Shown here one piece after another: positions 16,998-25,932 of a stretch of DNA of 64,000 bases; within the stretch, counting starts at the first letter, position 1, and each line of letters begins with the position of its first letter. Both the position numbers and the translations under genes were made by a program. The DNA comes from Gemmatimonadetes bacterium T265. GTDB lineage: Bacteria > Gemmatimonadota > Gemmatimonadetes > Gemmatimonadales > Gemmatimonadaceae. The stretch is from NCBI GenBank assembly GCA_019973575.1, contig BPUI01000004.1:186001-250000 (forward strand), in the 5' to 3' direction. The notes beneath the pieces were generated by a model. That model did no database searches and was not told the origin of the DNA. It was given only the letters and a program-made list of their open reading frames with translations.

Positions 16998-17930
16998 GTT
17001 GGGGATCTGACCCCGCCCGGCGTGGCGGAGGAGGCCCCGATGAAGCGGCAGCGGTTCATGGAGGAGCCGATCGTCGCCGTGTTGCACGAGGCGAGCGGCG
17101 CGACCCCGGCGCGCGACGTCGCGCGGCGGCACGGCGTCGCCGGGACGACGCTGTACCGACGCTGTACCGACGCTGTACCGCGGACGCGCCAAGTACGGCG
17201 CCATGCAGCAGAGCGAAGTCCGGCGGCTCAAGCAGCTCGCCAGCGGCGAGTCCGAGGATGAGAACCGGCGGCTGAAGCACGTCGTCGCCGACCCGTCGCT
17301 CGACGTTGCGATGCTCAAAGACGTGGCGGGGCGAAGCTGGTGACGACGGACCAACGGCGCAGCGCTGTCACCTATCTTCGCGCCGCCTACCCGGTGAGCG
17401 AGCGCCGCGCCTGCCGCCTCACGCGCCTGGCGCGTTCGCGCGGGCAGCATCGCAGCACGCGGCCGGGTGACGCGCCGCTCGCGGACGCGTTGAAGGCGAA
17501 GGCGACCGACCGGCCGCGCTGGGTGAGCCCCCTCCGGGGGCTACCGCCGGCTCGCGATCCTGCTGCGCCGCGACGGGTGGCGCGTGAACCTGAAGCGTGT
17601 GCTCCGGGTGTACCGCGCCGAGGGGCTGCGCCTCCGGAAGCAGCGGCGGCGCAAGCAGGTGAGCACGCCGCGGCGGAACGGCCGCCCCGTGCCGCGGCCG
17701 GTGCACGCGGGCCCGAACACGCAGTGGACCATCGACTTCATCAGCGACCAGCTCGCGGACGGCCGGCGCTTCCGCGTGCTGAGCGTCGTCGACGAGTGCA
17801 CGCGCGAATGCCTGCGGCTCGACGCGGACGTGTCGTGGCCAAGTGCACGCGTCGCCGCTGCGCTCGACGACGTCGTGGCGCGACGGGGAGCGCCGCAGCG
17901 GGTAATCCTGGACAACGTTATCATAGCGCG
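16998..17930 (+). mobile_element. Degenerate IS3-family element (OrfA/OrfB remnant)
   Basis: The left boundary is probably the TTGGGGATCTGACCCC repeat-like end. OrfA (17040: MKRQRFMEEPIVAVLHEASG.TPARDVARRHGVAGTTLYR) is shifted by a small tandem expansion of TGTACCGACGC at about 17150-17180. It continues AKYGAMQQSEVRRLKQL in another frame. OrfB pieces follow: 17340 VTYLRAAYPVSERRACRL, then 17584 VNLKRVLRVYRAEGLRLRKQ and the catalytic core GPNTQWTIDFISDQL..FRVLSVVDECTRECL. Similarity stops near 17925, before the last catalytic segment, so the 3' third of OrfB is missing. Several frame breaks are present, so it is not functional. Confidence 0.8.
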
Positions 17931-18354
17931 ATCATGGTGCGAGGGCCGCAGGACAGGGGACCGGGACGGGACCGGGGCGGGGCGGCGCGCCGGTCAGTCC
18001 GGCGTGTGCGCGCGCCGCAGCCCCGCCGTACGCGCCCGGCGCCGCCTCGTGTCACCCCGTCGTCGCGACGTGCGTAGCCGTCAACGACGCGCGGGTCCAC
18101 GGCGCGAGACGCCGCGGCGCGGGACGATGCCTCGACGGTCCGACGGCAAACCCTTCGGCCCGCACGTGTCTGGTGTACGAGTGCGCCGGCGATGGACGCC
18201 CGTCTCACGCGCCGGGTGCCCGCCCCGACCACGCGCCGACCCCCGCCGAGCACCACGGCCCGACCTCTGATCGCGATCCCGACGCGATGCTGCCCGGTGC
18301 ACTGGATGGCGGTGGGCCTGGGCGTCGCGGCGGCCGCGCGACCGGGCGCACCGT
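17926..18354. other. Non-coding or unrecognised DNA between IS remnants
   Basis: About 430 bases of GC-rich sequence. Open frames exist on both strands but are Arg-rich and do not resemble known proteins. I read it as decayed DNA. Confidence 0.4.
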
Positions 18355-18590
18355 GCGTCACCGCCCGAACCGCGGTGGCAACCGGCAGGCGAAGGACGCA
18401 CTCTGGACCGTCGCCCTGGTCCGGGCCCGCAGCGGCGAGCACACCAGGGCCTACATCGCCCGGCCCACCGGCGAGGGGCATGCGACGGGCATTCCTCACG
18501 TGAAATCACGCGCTGCCGCAAGCGGTACCTCGTACGCGAGATCTACCCCCTCTTGCTCGTCGACCTGGCGGCCGCCCGGCATCTCGTCTT
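18355..18590 (+). pseudogene. IS110-family transposase, C-terminal remnant
   Basis: The fragment reads RGGNRQAKDALWTVALVRAR..TRAYIARPTGEG and, after a frame change near 18495, EITRCRKRYLVREIYPLL. This corresponds to the end of IS110/IS116/IS902 transposases ('GNRQANxALxxIVLVRM...TRAYVxRRTAEGKSxxEIxRCLKRYxAREIYxxL'). Only about 75 residues remain and they are split by a frameshift. Confidence 0.72.
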
Positions 18591-18678
18591 GACATCGGAG
18601 CGTCAGATCGCCTCTGACCTCCTACCGTCGCGCGCCACGAGTCCGCATGTTCATCAGGTCATCTGCTGACACGATGTT

Positions 18679-20067
18679 ATGCCTCAGCTCGTCACTAGAA
18701 TCACAATGTTGTCTCGCGTGACACCGCGGGTGCGACCGCGCGTAGTATGCGCGGTCGCACCGATCGCCGTTGCACTTGGATCCGCCGTCGCCTCGGTCCA
18801 TGCGCAGCCGCCCGAACGGACGACGTCCGCAGATTCGATCCCCGGGGTTCGACTCGATACACTCCTGGACTTGGACGACGTCGTTCGGCGGGCGCAGGCG
18901 GTCAGTCCCGCCGTGACCCAGGGCGTGCAGGGTGTGCGGACCGCCGAGTCGGAACGGCGCGTCGCGCGCGGTGCCTACCTTCCGACGCTTACCGCGAGCA
19001 CGTCGGCGCTTCAGTCCAATGTCTACGCCGGCCCCGGCGCTGTCGCGGCGGGGCTACCCAACAACTACGCCGCCGGCGTCGCCGTTTCGATGGACGTCTT
19101 CAGCGGCGGCCGGCTCGGGGCGGAGCGGGCGCGGGCCGAGGCGAACGTCGGCGCCGCGCGCGCCACCGACGTCGCGCAGCGCTTCGGCACCACGCTCCAG
19201 GCCGCGCGTGCCTTCTACGAAGCGCTCCGCGCGCGCGACCTCGTCGAGGTCGCGCGCGCCCGGGTGACGCAGGGAGCGCTCGGGCTGCGCTACGCCCGGG
19301 ATCGCGTGCGCGCGGGCACCGCGACGCGCTCCGACGCGCTCCGCGCCGAACTCGAGCTGACCGCGGGGCGGCAGCAGCTCGTCGCCGCGCTCGACACGCT
19401 GCAGACGGCCGCGTACGGCCTCGGCCGCCTCGTCGGCGCCGACGGGCCGGTCGGCGCGCGCCGCCCGGCGTCGCTCGACCCGCGGCCGCTCGCGCTCGAC
19501 GACAGCGCCGTCGTCCGCCTCGCCATCGACGCGTCGCCCGGGGTCACTACCGCCGCCGCGTCCGAGCGGGCCGCGACGGCGGGGACGCGCGTGGCGCGCT
19601 CGCAATACCTCCCCGACGTGCGCCTCACGGGCGGCTACAATGTGGCCAACCAGTCGGTGGTCGTCGGCGCCGTGCGCCCCGGCTGGGTGGTCGGCGTCGG
19701 CGCCGCGCTCCCGCTCTTCAACGGGTACCAGCGCGAGGACGCCGTCACGCGCGCCGAGGCGGGCGCGGAGGTCGCACGCGTCGCAGCGCGCGACGCCCGG
19801 CGCGAGGCGCGGGCCGAGGCGGCGCGGCTCCTGAGCGCGCTGCGCTTCTCGACCCAAACCATCGCCCTTGCGGGGACCGCCGTGCGGAGCGCGCAGGAGG
19901 ACCTCCGCGTGCAGACCGAGCGCTACCGCGCCGGGATCTCGACCACGCTCGACCAGCTCACGTCCGAGCTGACCCTCACGCAGGCTCGGCTCGGGCTCGT
20001 CGCGGCCCGGTACACCTACCAGGTGACGCGCGCGCAGCTCGAGGCGCTCGTGGGGCGGGCGCTGTGA
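18679..20067 (+). CDS. TolC-family outer-membrane efflux protein (system 1)
   Basis: This 462-residue protein has an N-terminal export signal (VVCAVAPIAVALGSAVASVHAQ). A mature TolC-like protein follows with two internally similar halves of long coiled-coil helices (e.g. ERRVARGAYLPTLTASTSAL and GTRVARSQYLPDVRLTGGYN). The motif YRAGISTTLDQLTSELTLTQARL near the C-terminus is standard for outer-membrane factors. It forms the trimeric exit duct for the RND pump encoded 21 bases downstream. The alternative start ATG at 18706 would shorten the signal region only. The order outer-membrane factor, permease, adaptor, regulator suggests a four-gene operon. Confidence 0.9.
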   Translation: MPQLVTRITMLSRVTPRVRPRVVCAVAPIAVALGSAVASVHAQPPERTTSADSIPGVRLDTLLDLDDVVRRAQAVSPAVTQGVQGVRTAESERRVARGAYLPTLTASTSALQSNVYAGPGAVAAGLPNNYAAGVAVSMDVFSGGRLGAERARAEANVGAARATDVAQRFGTTLQAARAFYEALRARDLVEVARARVTQGALGLRYARDRVRAGTATRSDALRAELELTAGRQQLVAALDTLQTAAYGLGRLVGADGPVGARRPASLDPRPLALDDSAVVRLAIDASPGVTTAAASERAATAGTRVARSQYLPDVRLTGGYNVANQSVVVGAVRPGWVVGVGAALPLFNGYQREDAVTRAEAGAEVARVAARDARREARAEAARLLSALRFSTQTIALAGTAVRSAQEDLRVQTERYRAGISTTLDQLTSELTLTQARLGLVAARYTYQVTRAQLEALVGRAL

Positions 20068-20088
20068 CCGCCGTAGAGGCCTAACCCC

Positions 20089-23000
20089 ATGTGGCTCGTC
20101 CTCCTCGCGCTGCGCCGTCCGTACACGTTTGTCTGCGCGTCGCTCCTGCTGCTCGTCTTCGGCCTCGTCGCGATCCTGCGCATGCCGATCGACATCTTCC
20201 CGGCCATCAACATCCCGGTCGTCTCCGTCATCTGGCAGTACAACGGGCTGTCGCCGCAAGAGATGGAGCAGCGCGTCGTCACGCTCGGCGAGCGCGTCTA
20301 CTCGAGCTACGTCAACGACATCGAGCACATCGAGTCGCAGACGCTGAGCGGCCTGAGCATCATCAAGGTCTACTTCCAGCCGGACGCCGACGTGCCGGCC
20401 GGGATGGCGCAGCTCACCGCCGCGTCGCAGGGCGCCATCCGCCAGATGCCGCCCGGCATGACGCCGCCGTTCATGATCCGCTTCAACGCCACGGACGTCC
20501 CCATCCTGCAGCTCGGCGTCGGCAGCGCGCAGCGGAACGAGTCGGAGCTCGGCGACCTCGCGACCAACTTCATCCGCGTCCCGCTGGCCACGGTGCACGG
20601 CGTGACCGTGCCGCCGCCCTACGGCAGCGTGCCGCGCCTGGTGAACGTCGACGTCGACCCGCAGGCGCTGTTCGCGAAGGCGCTCTCCGCGGCGGATGTG
20701 AGCACCGCGCTGAACGCGCAGAACATCATCCTCCCGGCCGGGACCGCGCGCATGGGCTCGCGCGAGTACTTCGTGCGGCTCAATTCCAGCCCCGACTCCG
20801 CGAAGGACCTCGGCGACCTGCCGGTCAAGCAGGTCGGCAACGCGACCGTGTACCTGCGCGACGTGGCCCAAGTGCGCGTCGGCGGCGGTGTGCAGACGAA
20901 CATCGTGCGCGAGAACGGCCACCGCGGCACGTACCTCACGATGCTCAAGAACGGCAAGGTCTCGACGCTGCGCATCGTCGACCAGGTCAAGGCGATGCTG
21001 CCGCGGATCAAGGCCGGGCTCCCGCCCGACGTGACGCTCCAGATGCTCGGCGACCAGTCGGTGTACGTGCGCGCGACGATCGCCGGCGTGCTGCGCGAGG
21101 GCGTCATCGCGGCCTGCCTCACGGCGCTGATGATCCTGCTCTTCCTCGGATCCTGGCGCTCGACGATCATCGTCGCGGTCTCGATCCCGCTCTCGGTGCT
21201 CGCCTCGATCATCTGCCTCTGGGGCGCGGGGGAGACGCTCAACGTGATGACGCTCGGCGGGCTCGCGCTCGCCGTCGGCATCCTCGTCGACGACGCGACG
21301 GTGGCGATCGAGAACATCCACCGCAACCTCGAGCAGGGGAAGGCGCTGCGCCCGGCGATCGTCGACGGCGCGGCGCAGATCGCGATCCCGGCGTTCGTCT
21401 CGACGCTCTCGATCTGCATCGTCTTCCTGCCGATCTTCGCGCTCACGGGGCCGGCGGCGGCCCTGTTCCGACCGCTCGCGCTCGCCGTGATCTTCGCGAT
21501 GGCCGCGTCGTACTTCCTGTCGCGCACGCTCGTGCCGACGATGGCCGACTACATGCTCCCGGCCGAGATCGCGGCGCACGCCGCGGAGCGCTCGGCGCGG
21601 CCGAGCGCGTTCCGGCGCGTCGTGCACGGCTTCGACCGAGCGTTCGAGCGCTTCCGCGGCGGCTACCACGCACTGCTCGCCTGGGCGGTCCTCCACCGCC
21701 GGGGCGTGCTCGCCGCGGCGGGCGGCTTTGTGCTCGCCTCGCTGCTCCTCGTGCCGGCGATCGGCGAGGACTTCTTCCCGCAGGTCGACGGCGGGCAGTT
21801 CCAGCTGCATGTCCGCGCGGCGCCGGGCACCCGCATCGAGGAGACCGAGCGCACGTTCGCGCAGGTCGAGCAGGTCGTGCGCCGCGTGATCCCGAAGCGC
21901 GACCTCGCCCTCGTGCTCGACAACATCGGCCTGACCACCTACGGCGTGAACATCGCCATCGGCGCCAACGCGAGCCTCGGCCCCGCGGACGGCGACATGC
22001 TGGTGCAGCTGACGCCCGAGCACGAGGGCTCGACGTGGGACTACGTGCGCGCGCTGCGCCGCGAGCTCCCGCGGCAGTTCCCGGGCGTGACGTTCTTCTT
22101 CCAGCCGGCGGACATGGTCAACCAGGTGCTCAATCTCGGGCTCCCGGCGCCCATCGACGTGCAGGTCGTGGGGCAGAATCGCACGCAGAACTACGTGGTC
22201 GCCCAGCGGCTCGCGCGCGACATCGCCCGCATCCCCGGCGCGGTGGACGTCCACGTGCAGCAGGTGATGGACGCGCCCGTGCTCAGCTTCGACGTGGACC
22301 GCGTGAAGGCGGGGCAGATCGGCGTCACGCAGCGCGACGTCGCGAACGACCTGCTCGTCTCGCTCTCCTCGAGCGGCCAGACGGCGCCCAACTTTTGGGT
22401 GAACCCCCAGAACGGCGTGCAGTACGCGGTGAGCGTGATGACGCCGGCGTACAAGATGGAGACGCTCTCGGCGCTCGAAGCGACGCCGGTCACGGTCGGC
22501 ACGGGCCCGAACGCGGCACCGCCGCAGCTCTTCGGTAACCTGGCCACGGAGCACCGCGAGGTCGCGCCGGCGGTGGTCAACCACTACAACGTGCAACCGG
22601 TGTTCGACGTGTTCGCGACCGCGGACCGGCGCGACCTCGGCGGCGTCGCGCGCGACATCGACGCCGCCGTACAGCGCGCGCAGCCGACGCTCCCCAAGGG
22701 CTCGCAGGTGGTCGTGCGCGGGCAGGTGGAGAGCATGCGCTCGTCGTTCACCGGGCTCGGCCTCGGGATCCTCTTCGCGATCCTCCTCGTCTACGTCCTC
22801 CTCGTCGTCAACTTCCAGAGCTGGCTCGACCCGCTCATCATCGTCGGCGCCCTGCCCGGCGCGCTGGCGGGGATCATCTGGATGCTCTACCTGACGCACA
22901 CGACGCTCACCGTGCCGGCGCTCATGGGCGCGATCATGTCGATGGGGGTCGCGACCGCGAACAGCGTGCTGCTCATCACCTTCGCCGACGACCAGCGGCA

Positions 23001-23337
23001 GGCGGGACGCACGGCGGCGGAGGCTGCGGTGGACGCCGGGTTCGCCCGGCTGCGGCCGGTGTGTATGACCGCGCTGGCGATGATCATCGGCATGCTCCCG
23101 ATGGCGTTAGGCCTCGGCGAGGGGGGCGAGCAGAACGCCCCGCTCGGCCGCGCCGTGATCGGCGGCCTGCTCGTGGCCACGTTCTTCACGCTCGTAGTCG
23201 TGCCGCTCCTCTACACCGTGCTGCGCCGCCACGCCGTGGTCCGCACGCCGGAACCGACCGACGCCGGCGCGCCCGCGTCACGCCCCGCGCGCCAGCCCGC
23301 GTTCGCCGCGGCGAACGGCGCGGCGGGTACGCTCTGA
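20089..23337 (+). CDS. RND-family efflux permease (system 1)
   Basis: This 1082-residue inner-membrane transporter of the AcrB/MdtB (HAE-1-like) superfamily starts MWLVLLALRRPYTFV. It has MPIDIFPAINIPVVSVIWQYNGLSPQEME in the first porter segment and the proton-relay motif in TM4 (GGLALAVGILVDDATVAIENIHRN, paired Asp). The mirrored second half carries GLGLGILFAILLVYVLLVVNFQSW and GVATANSVLLITFADDQR. The N-terminal docking region and both porter domains are complete and length is normal for the family. It couples proton influx to substrate export through the TolC partner; the substrate is unknown. A TTA Leu codon lies in GTTAGGC at 23106. A 1281-residue antisense frame here is a shadow of GC-rich codon bias. 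Confidence 0.92.
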   Translation: MWLVLLALRRPYTFVCASLLLLVFGLVAILRMPIDIFPAINIPVVSVIWQYNGLSPQEMEQRVVTLGERVYSSYVNDIEHIESQTLSGLSIIKVYFQPDADVPAGMAQLTAASQGAIRQMPPGMTPPFMIRFNATDVPILQLGVGSAQRNESELGDLATNFIRVPLATVHGVTVPPPYGSVPRLVNVDVDPQALFAKALSAADVSTALNAQNIILPAGTARMGSREYFVRLNSSPDSAKDLGDLPVKQVGNATVYLRDVAQVRVGGGVQTNIVRENGHRGTYLTMLKNGKVSTLRIVDQVKAMLPRIKAGLPPDVTLQMLGDQSVYVRATIAGVLREGVIAACLTALMILLFLGSWRSTIIVAVSIPLSVLASIICLWGAGETLNVMTLGGLALAVGILVDDATVAIENIHRNLEQGKALRPAIVDGAAQIAIPAFVSTLSICIVFLPIFALTGPAAALFRPLALAVIFAMAASYFLSRTLVPTMADYMLPAEIAAHAAERSARPSAFRRVVHGFDRAFERFRGGYHALLAWAVLHRRGVLAAAGGFVLASLLLVPAIGEDFFPQVDGGQFQLHVRAAPGTRIEETERTFAQVEQVVRRVIPKRDLALVLDNIGLTTYGVNIAIGANASLGPADGDMLVQLTPEHEGSTWDYVRALRRELPRQFPGVTFFFQPADMVNQVLNLGLPAPIDVQVVGQNRTQNYVVAQRLARDIARIPGAVDVHVQQVMDAPVLSFDVDRVKAGQIGVTQRDVANDLLVSLSSSGQTAPNFWVNPQNGVQYAVSVMTPAYKMETLSALEATPVTVGTGPNAAPPQLFGNLATEHREVAPAVVNHYNVQPVFDVFATADRRDLGGVARDIDAAVQRAQPTLPKGSQVVVRGQVESMRSSFTGLGLGILFAILLVYVLLVVNFQSWLDPLIIVGALPGALAGIIWMLYLTHTTLTVPALMGAIMSMGVATANSVLLITFADDQRQAGRTAAEAAVDAGFARLRPVCMTALAMIIGMLPMALGLGEGGEQNAPLGRAVIGGLLVATFFTLVVVPLLYTVLRRHAVVRTPEPTDAGAPASRPARQPAFAAANGAAGTL

Positions 23338-23348
23338 CCCTCCCCACC

Positions 23349-24806
23349 ATGACGCCGAGCACGCCCGACGGGGCGCCCGACCGCTCGTCCGACGGGGCCG
23401 TCCGCGACCGGACCCTGCGGGAGGCGGCCGCCCGCGACGCGGCCCTCCAGCACGCGGCGCACCGCGACGGCCTCTACGACGGGCCGCACCGCGACGCCAA
23501 TTCCGTCTTCCCACGGGACCTCCCGCCCGAGCACCCCGGCCACCCGGCGGTCGAGCACGTCGCCCACCGCGCCGACACCGGCGCGGCGCCGCCGGTGCGC
23601 CCGGCGTCGACGCGGCGCGTGCTGACGATCGCGGCCGCGTCGGGCGTCGTCCTCGTGGGGCTCTTCGTCGCGGCGACGCTCCCGCGCCGCGCCGTCGGGC
23701 GCGAGATCGCCGCCGACGCGGCGACGGCCGACGCCCCGCCGGCCGTCGCGGTCGCGACGGTGCACCGGGCCGCCGCGCCCGGCGAGTTCACGCTGCCCGG
23801 GACGATCCAGGCGCTGCACGAGGGCGTGATCTACGCGCGCGTCCCCGGCTACGTGCGGGCGTGGCGGGCCGACATCGGCACGCTGGTCCACGCGGGCGAC
23901 GTGCTCGCGGACGTCGACGCGCCTGAGCTGCGCGAGCAGGTGCGCGAGGCGCAGCAGCAGGTCGCGCAGTCGCGGGCCGCACTCGGGCTCGCGCGCGCCG
24001 ACGTGGCGCGCTGGCGCGACCTCGCCGCCGACAGCGCGGTCACGCGGCAGGAGTACGACCAGAAGCAGGCCGCCTACGCCGCCGCGCAGGCGGGCACGGG
24101 CGCGGCCGGGGCGAACCTGCGGCGGCTGACCGAGATGCAGCAGTTCACGCGCGTGACGGCGCCGTTCACCGGCGTTGTCACGGCACGCAACGTCGACATC
24201 GGCTCGCTCATCACCGCCGCGGGCGCGACCAGCGCGGCCGTCGCCGGCGGGAGCGGGGACGCGTCGGCGGCGGGCTCGAGCCTGTTCCGAATCGCGCAGA
24301 CCGACACGGTGCGCACCTACGTGCCGGTGCCGGAAGGCGAGGCGACGGCGATCCGCGCCGGGCAGCCCGCGGAACTCGAGATCCAGGAAGTGCCCGGGCG
24401 GCGGTTCGTGGGGCGGGTCGTGCGCACGTCGCGGTCGCTCAACGTCGCGTCGCGCACGCTGCTCACCGAGGTCGACGTGCCCAACCCGGGGGCGGTGCTG
24501 CTGCCGGGCATGTACGCGCGGGTGCACCTCCACCTGAGCGGCGGTACGCCGCCCCTCGTGATCCCGGCGGCGGCGCTGGTCGTGCGGCAGGGTGGCCCGC
24601 AGGTGATGGTCGTCGACGCCCCGTCGGGCGGTGCGGAGAGCGGCACGGCCGTGGTCCACCTGCGCCCGGTGCAGGTCGGGCGCGACTACGGGGCGACGCT
24701 CGAGATCCTGGACGGCGTGCCGGAGGGCGCCACCGTCGTCGCGAACCCGAGCGCCGAGTTGGGCGAGGGATCGCGCGTCCGGCCGGCGGCCGCGGCGGGA
24801 CGTTAG
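23349..24806 (+). CDS. RND adaptor (membrane fusion protein) with a long cytoplasmic N-terminus
   Basis: This is a 485-residue protein. Residues 1-90 are charged and His-rich, with seven His between 35 and 73 (e.g. EHPGHPAVEHVAHR). They precede a single transmembrane segment at about 91-110 (VLTIAAASGVVLVGLFVAAT). The periplasmic part is a standard adaptor: GTIQALHEGVIYARVPGYVRAWRADIGTLVHAGDVLADVDAPELREQ lipoyl half, helical hairpin, TRVTAPFTGVVTARNVDIGSLI second half, then beta-barrel and membrane-proximal domains. Most adaptors lack so long a cytoplasmic extension. The ATG at 23349 follows the permease stop by 11 bases and fits tight coupling; no internal ATG occurs before the TM segment. 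Confidence 0.85.
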   Translation: MTPSTPDGAPDRSSDGAVRDRTLREAAARDAALQHAAHRDGLYDGPHRDANSVFPRDLPPEHPGHPAVEHVAHRADTGAAPPVRPASTRRVLTIAAASGVVLVGLFVAATLPRRAVGREIAADAATADAPPAVAVATVHRAAAPGEFTLPGTIQALHEGVIYARVPGYVRAWRADIGTLVHAGDVLADVDAPELREQVREAQQQVAQSRAALGLARADVARWRDLAADSAVTRQEYDQKQAAYAAAQAGTGAAGANLRRLTEMQQFTRVTAPFTGVVTARNVDIGSLITAAGATSAAVAGGSGDASAAGSSLFRIAQTDTVRTYVPVPEGEATAIRAGQPAELEIQEVPGRRFVGRVVRTSRSLNVASRTLLTEVDVPNPGAVLLPGMYARVHLHLSGGTPPLVIPAAALVVRQGGPQVMVVDAPSGGAESGTAVVHLRPVQVGRDYGATLEILDGVPEGATVVANPSAELGEGSRVRPAAAAGR

Positions 24807-24828
24807 GCACGTCGATCCCGGGCCGCCG

Positions 24829-25536
24829 GTGTTGAAGAGCGTGCCGCGCCGGCAGGTCGTCGACGGCGTCCTCGCGCAGCTGCAGGCGCAGATCGAGGCG
24901 GGCCTCTTTGCCGTCGGCGATCGCCTCCCGACGGAGCCCGAGTTGATGGCGCAACTCGGGGTCGGGCGCTCGACGGTGCGCGAGGCGGTGCGCGCGCTCG
25001 CACACGCCGGGCTGCTCGAGGTGCGCCAGGGAGCCGGCACGTTCGTGCGCGCCCGGCGCCCCGCGGGGGACACCGTCGAGGTGCAGCTCCAGCGCGCGGC
25101 GATCCTCGAGGTCTACGAGGCGCGCCGCGCGTTGGAGCTGGAGACGGCTCGCCTCGCGGCCGTGCGGCGGGACACCGCCGACCTCACGGCCATGCGCGCA
25201 CACCTGGACCAGCGCGGGGCCGCCGACGCGGCCGGCGACCGCGCGGCGTTCGTGGCGGCCGACGTCGCGTTCCACGAGGCCGTCGCGCGCGCGGCCAAGA
25301 ATGGGGTGCTGTTGACGCTGTACCGCGCGTTCGCGACGGCGCTCGGCGACGCGATCGCGGCGCAGCTCGCCGACCCGGCGCTCCACCCGGGCGACGTTGC
25401 GCCGCTGCACGACGCGCTGCTCGCGGCGATCGCGGCGGGCGACGCGGCGGGCGCGGTGCAGGCGACGGCCGAGTTGCTGGACCGGACGACCGGGCAGCTG
25501 CGGCGGTCGGTCGCGCTAAGTCCGGATGGACTGTGA
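24829..25536 (+). CDS. FadR-subfamily GntR transcriptional regulator
   Basis: Counted from the GTG at 24829 (a TTG at 24832 is an alternative) this is 235 residues. The N-terminal winged helix (PRRQVVDGVLAQLQAQIEAGLFAVGDRLPTEPELMAQLGVGRSTVREAVRALAHAGLLEVRQGAGTFV) is a canonical GntR domain. The C-terminal FCD all-helical ligand domain includes LEVYEARRALELETARLAA and DVAFHEAVARAAKN, with candidate metal-binding Asp/His residues. It starts 22 bases after the adaptor gene on the same strand, so it probably controls the efflux operon or is co-expressed with it. FCD-domain regulators usually sense small organic acids, but the ligand here is unknown. Downstream is a 400-base gap. Confidence 0.88.
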   Translation: MLKSVPRRQVVDGVLAQLQAQIEAGLFAVGDRLPTEPELMAQLGVGRSTVREAVRALAHAGLLEVRQGAGTFVRARRPAGDTVEVQLQRAAILEVYEARRALELETARLAAVRRDTADLTAMRAHLDQRGAADAAGDRAAFVAADVAFHEAVARAAKNGVLLTLYRAFATALGDAIAAQLADPALHPGDVAPLHDALLAAIAAGDAAGAVQATAELLDRTTGQLRRSVALSPDGL

Positions 25537-25932
25537 ACTGACACCACGTGGGTCGCCTGCGCCGGCCTCCTATCACGTTTGGCGCCGAAGCGGGTCCGAT
25601 GCTGCGGGCGAGGTCGCCACCGTGCATGTTGCCTGCATGTTGCGTTCACTGGCGTCCAGCGCCCTGGCGCGCGGCGCCCGATCGACTCGGCGCGGCCGGT
25701 GGCCGTCCTGAGCGGTGCGGCCCAGCGTCGCGAGCGAGCGGCCTGCGACGGCGCGGTGGGCGCTGTCAGATGTTCGCCGGCGACGGCCACCGTTCCCCGG
25801 CGCCGCGCGTCGACCGTCCGGCGTGGCCGCGGTGGGCCGGGGTCCGTGCGGACGGCGGGAATCGGGTAGGTTGCACGCCCGGCGTGCCGGCCCGTCGCTG
25901 CCGCGCCTGTCGCCCCGTCGTCCTCCCCCTCG
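25537..25932. other. Intergenic region upstream of the tyrosine recombinase
   Basis: About 400 bases without a convincing gene. It contains a short direct repeat (TGCATGTTGCCTGCATGTTGCG, two copies of GCATGTTGC at about 25623-25642). It could hold a recombinase recognition site, but no clear inverted-repeat core is visible. Confidence 0.4.

Noticed and set aside
17921-18499. A 192-residue minus-strand protein between IS remnants
   Set aside because: The translation is Arg/Gly/Ala-rich and lacks any motif, and the plus strand there contains an IS110 transposase tail.
19054-22899. A 1281-residue minus-strand open frame antisense to the RND permease
   Set aside because: It is an Arg/Asp/Glu/His-rich translation without domains, produced by third-position GC bias opposite a clearly coding gene. 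The same applies to 2148-3944 (-), 36.8-40.1 kb (-) and 44.5-46.7 kb (+).
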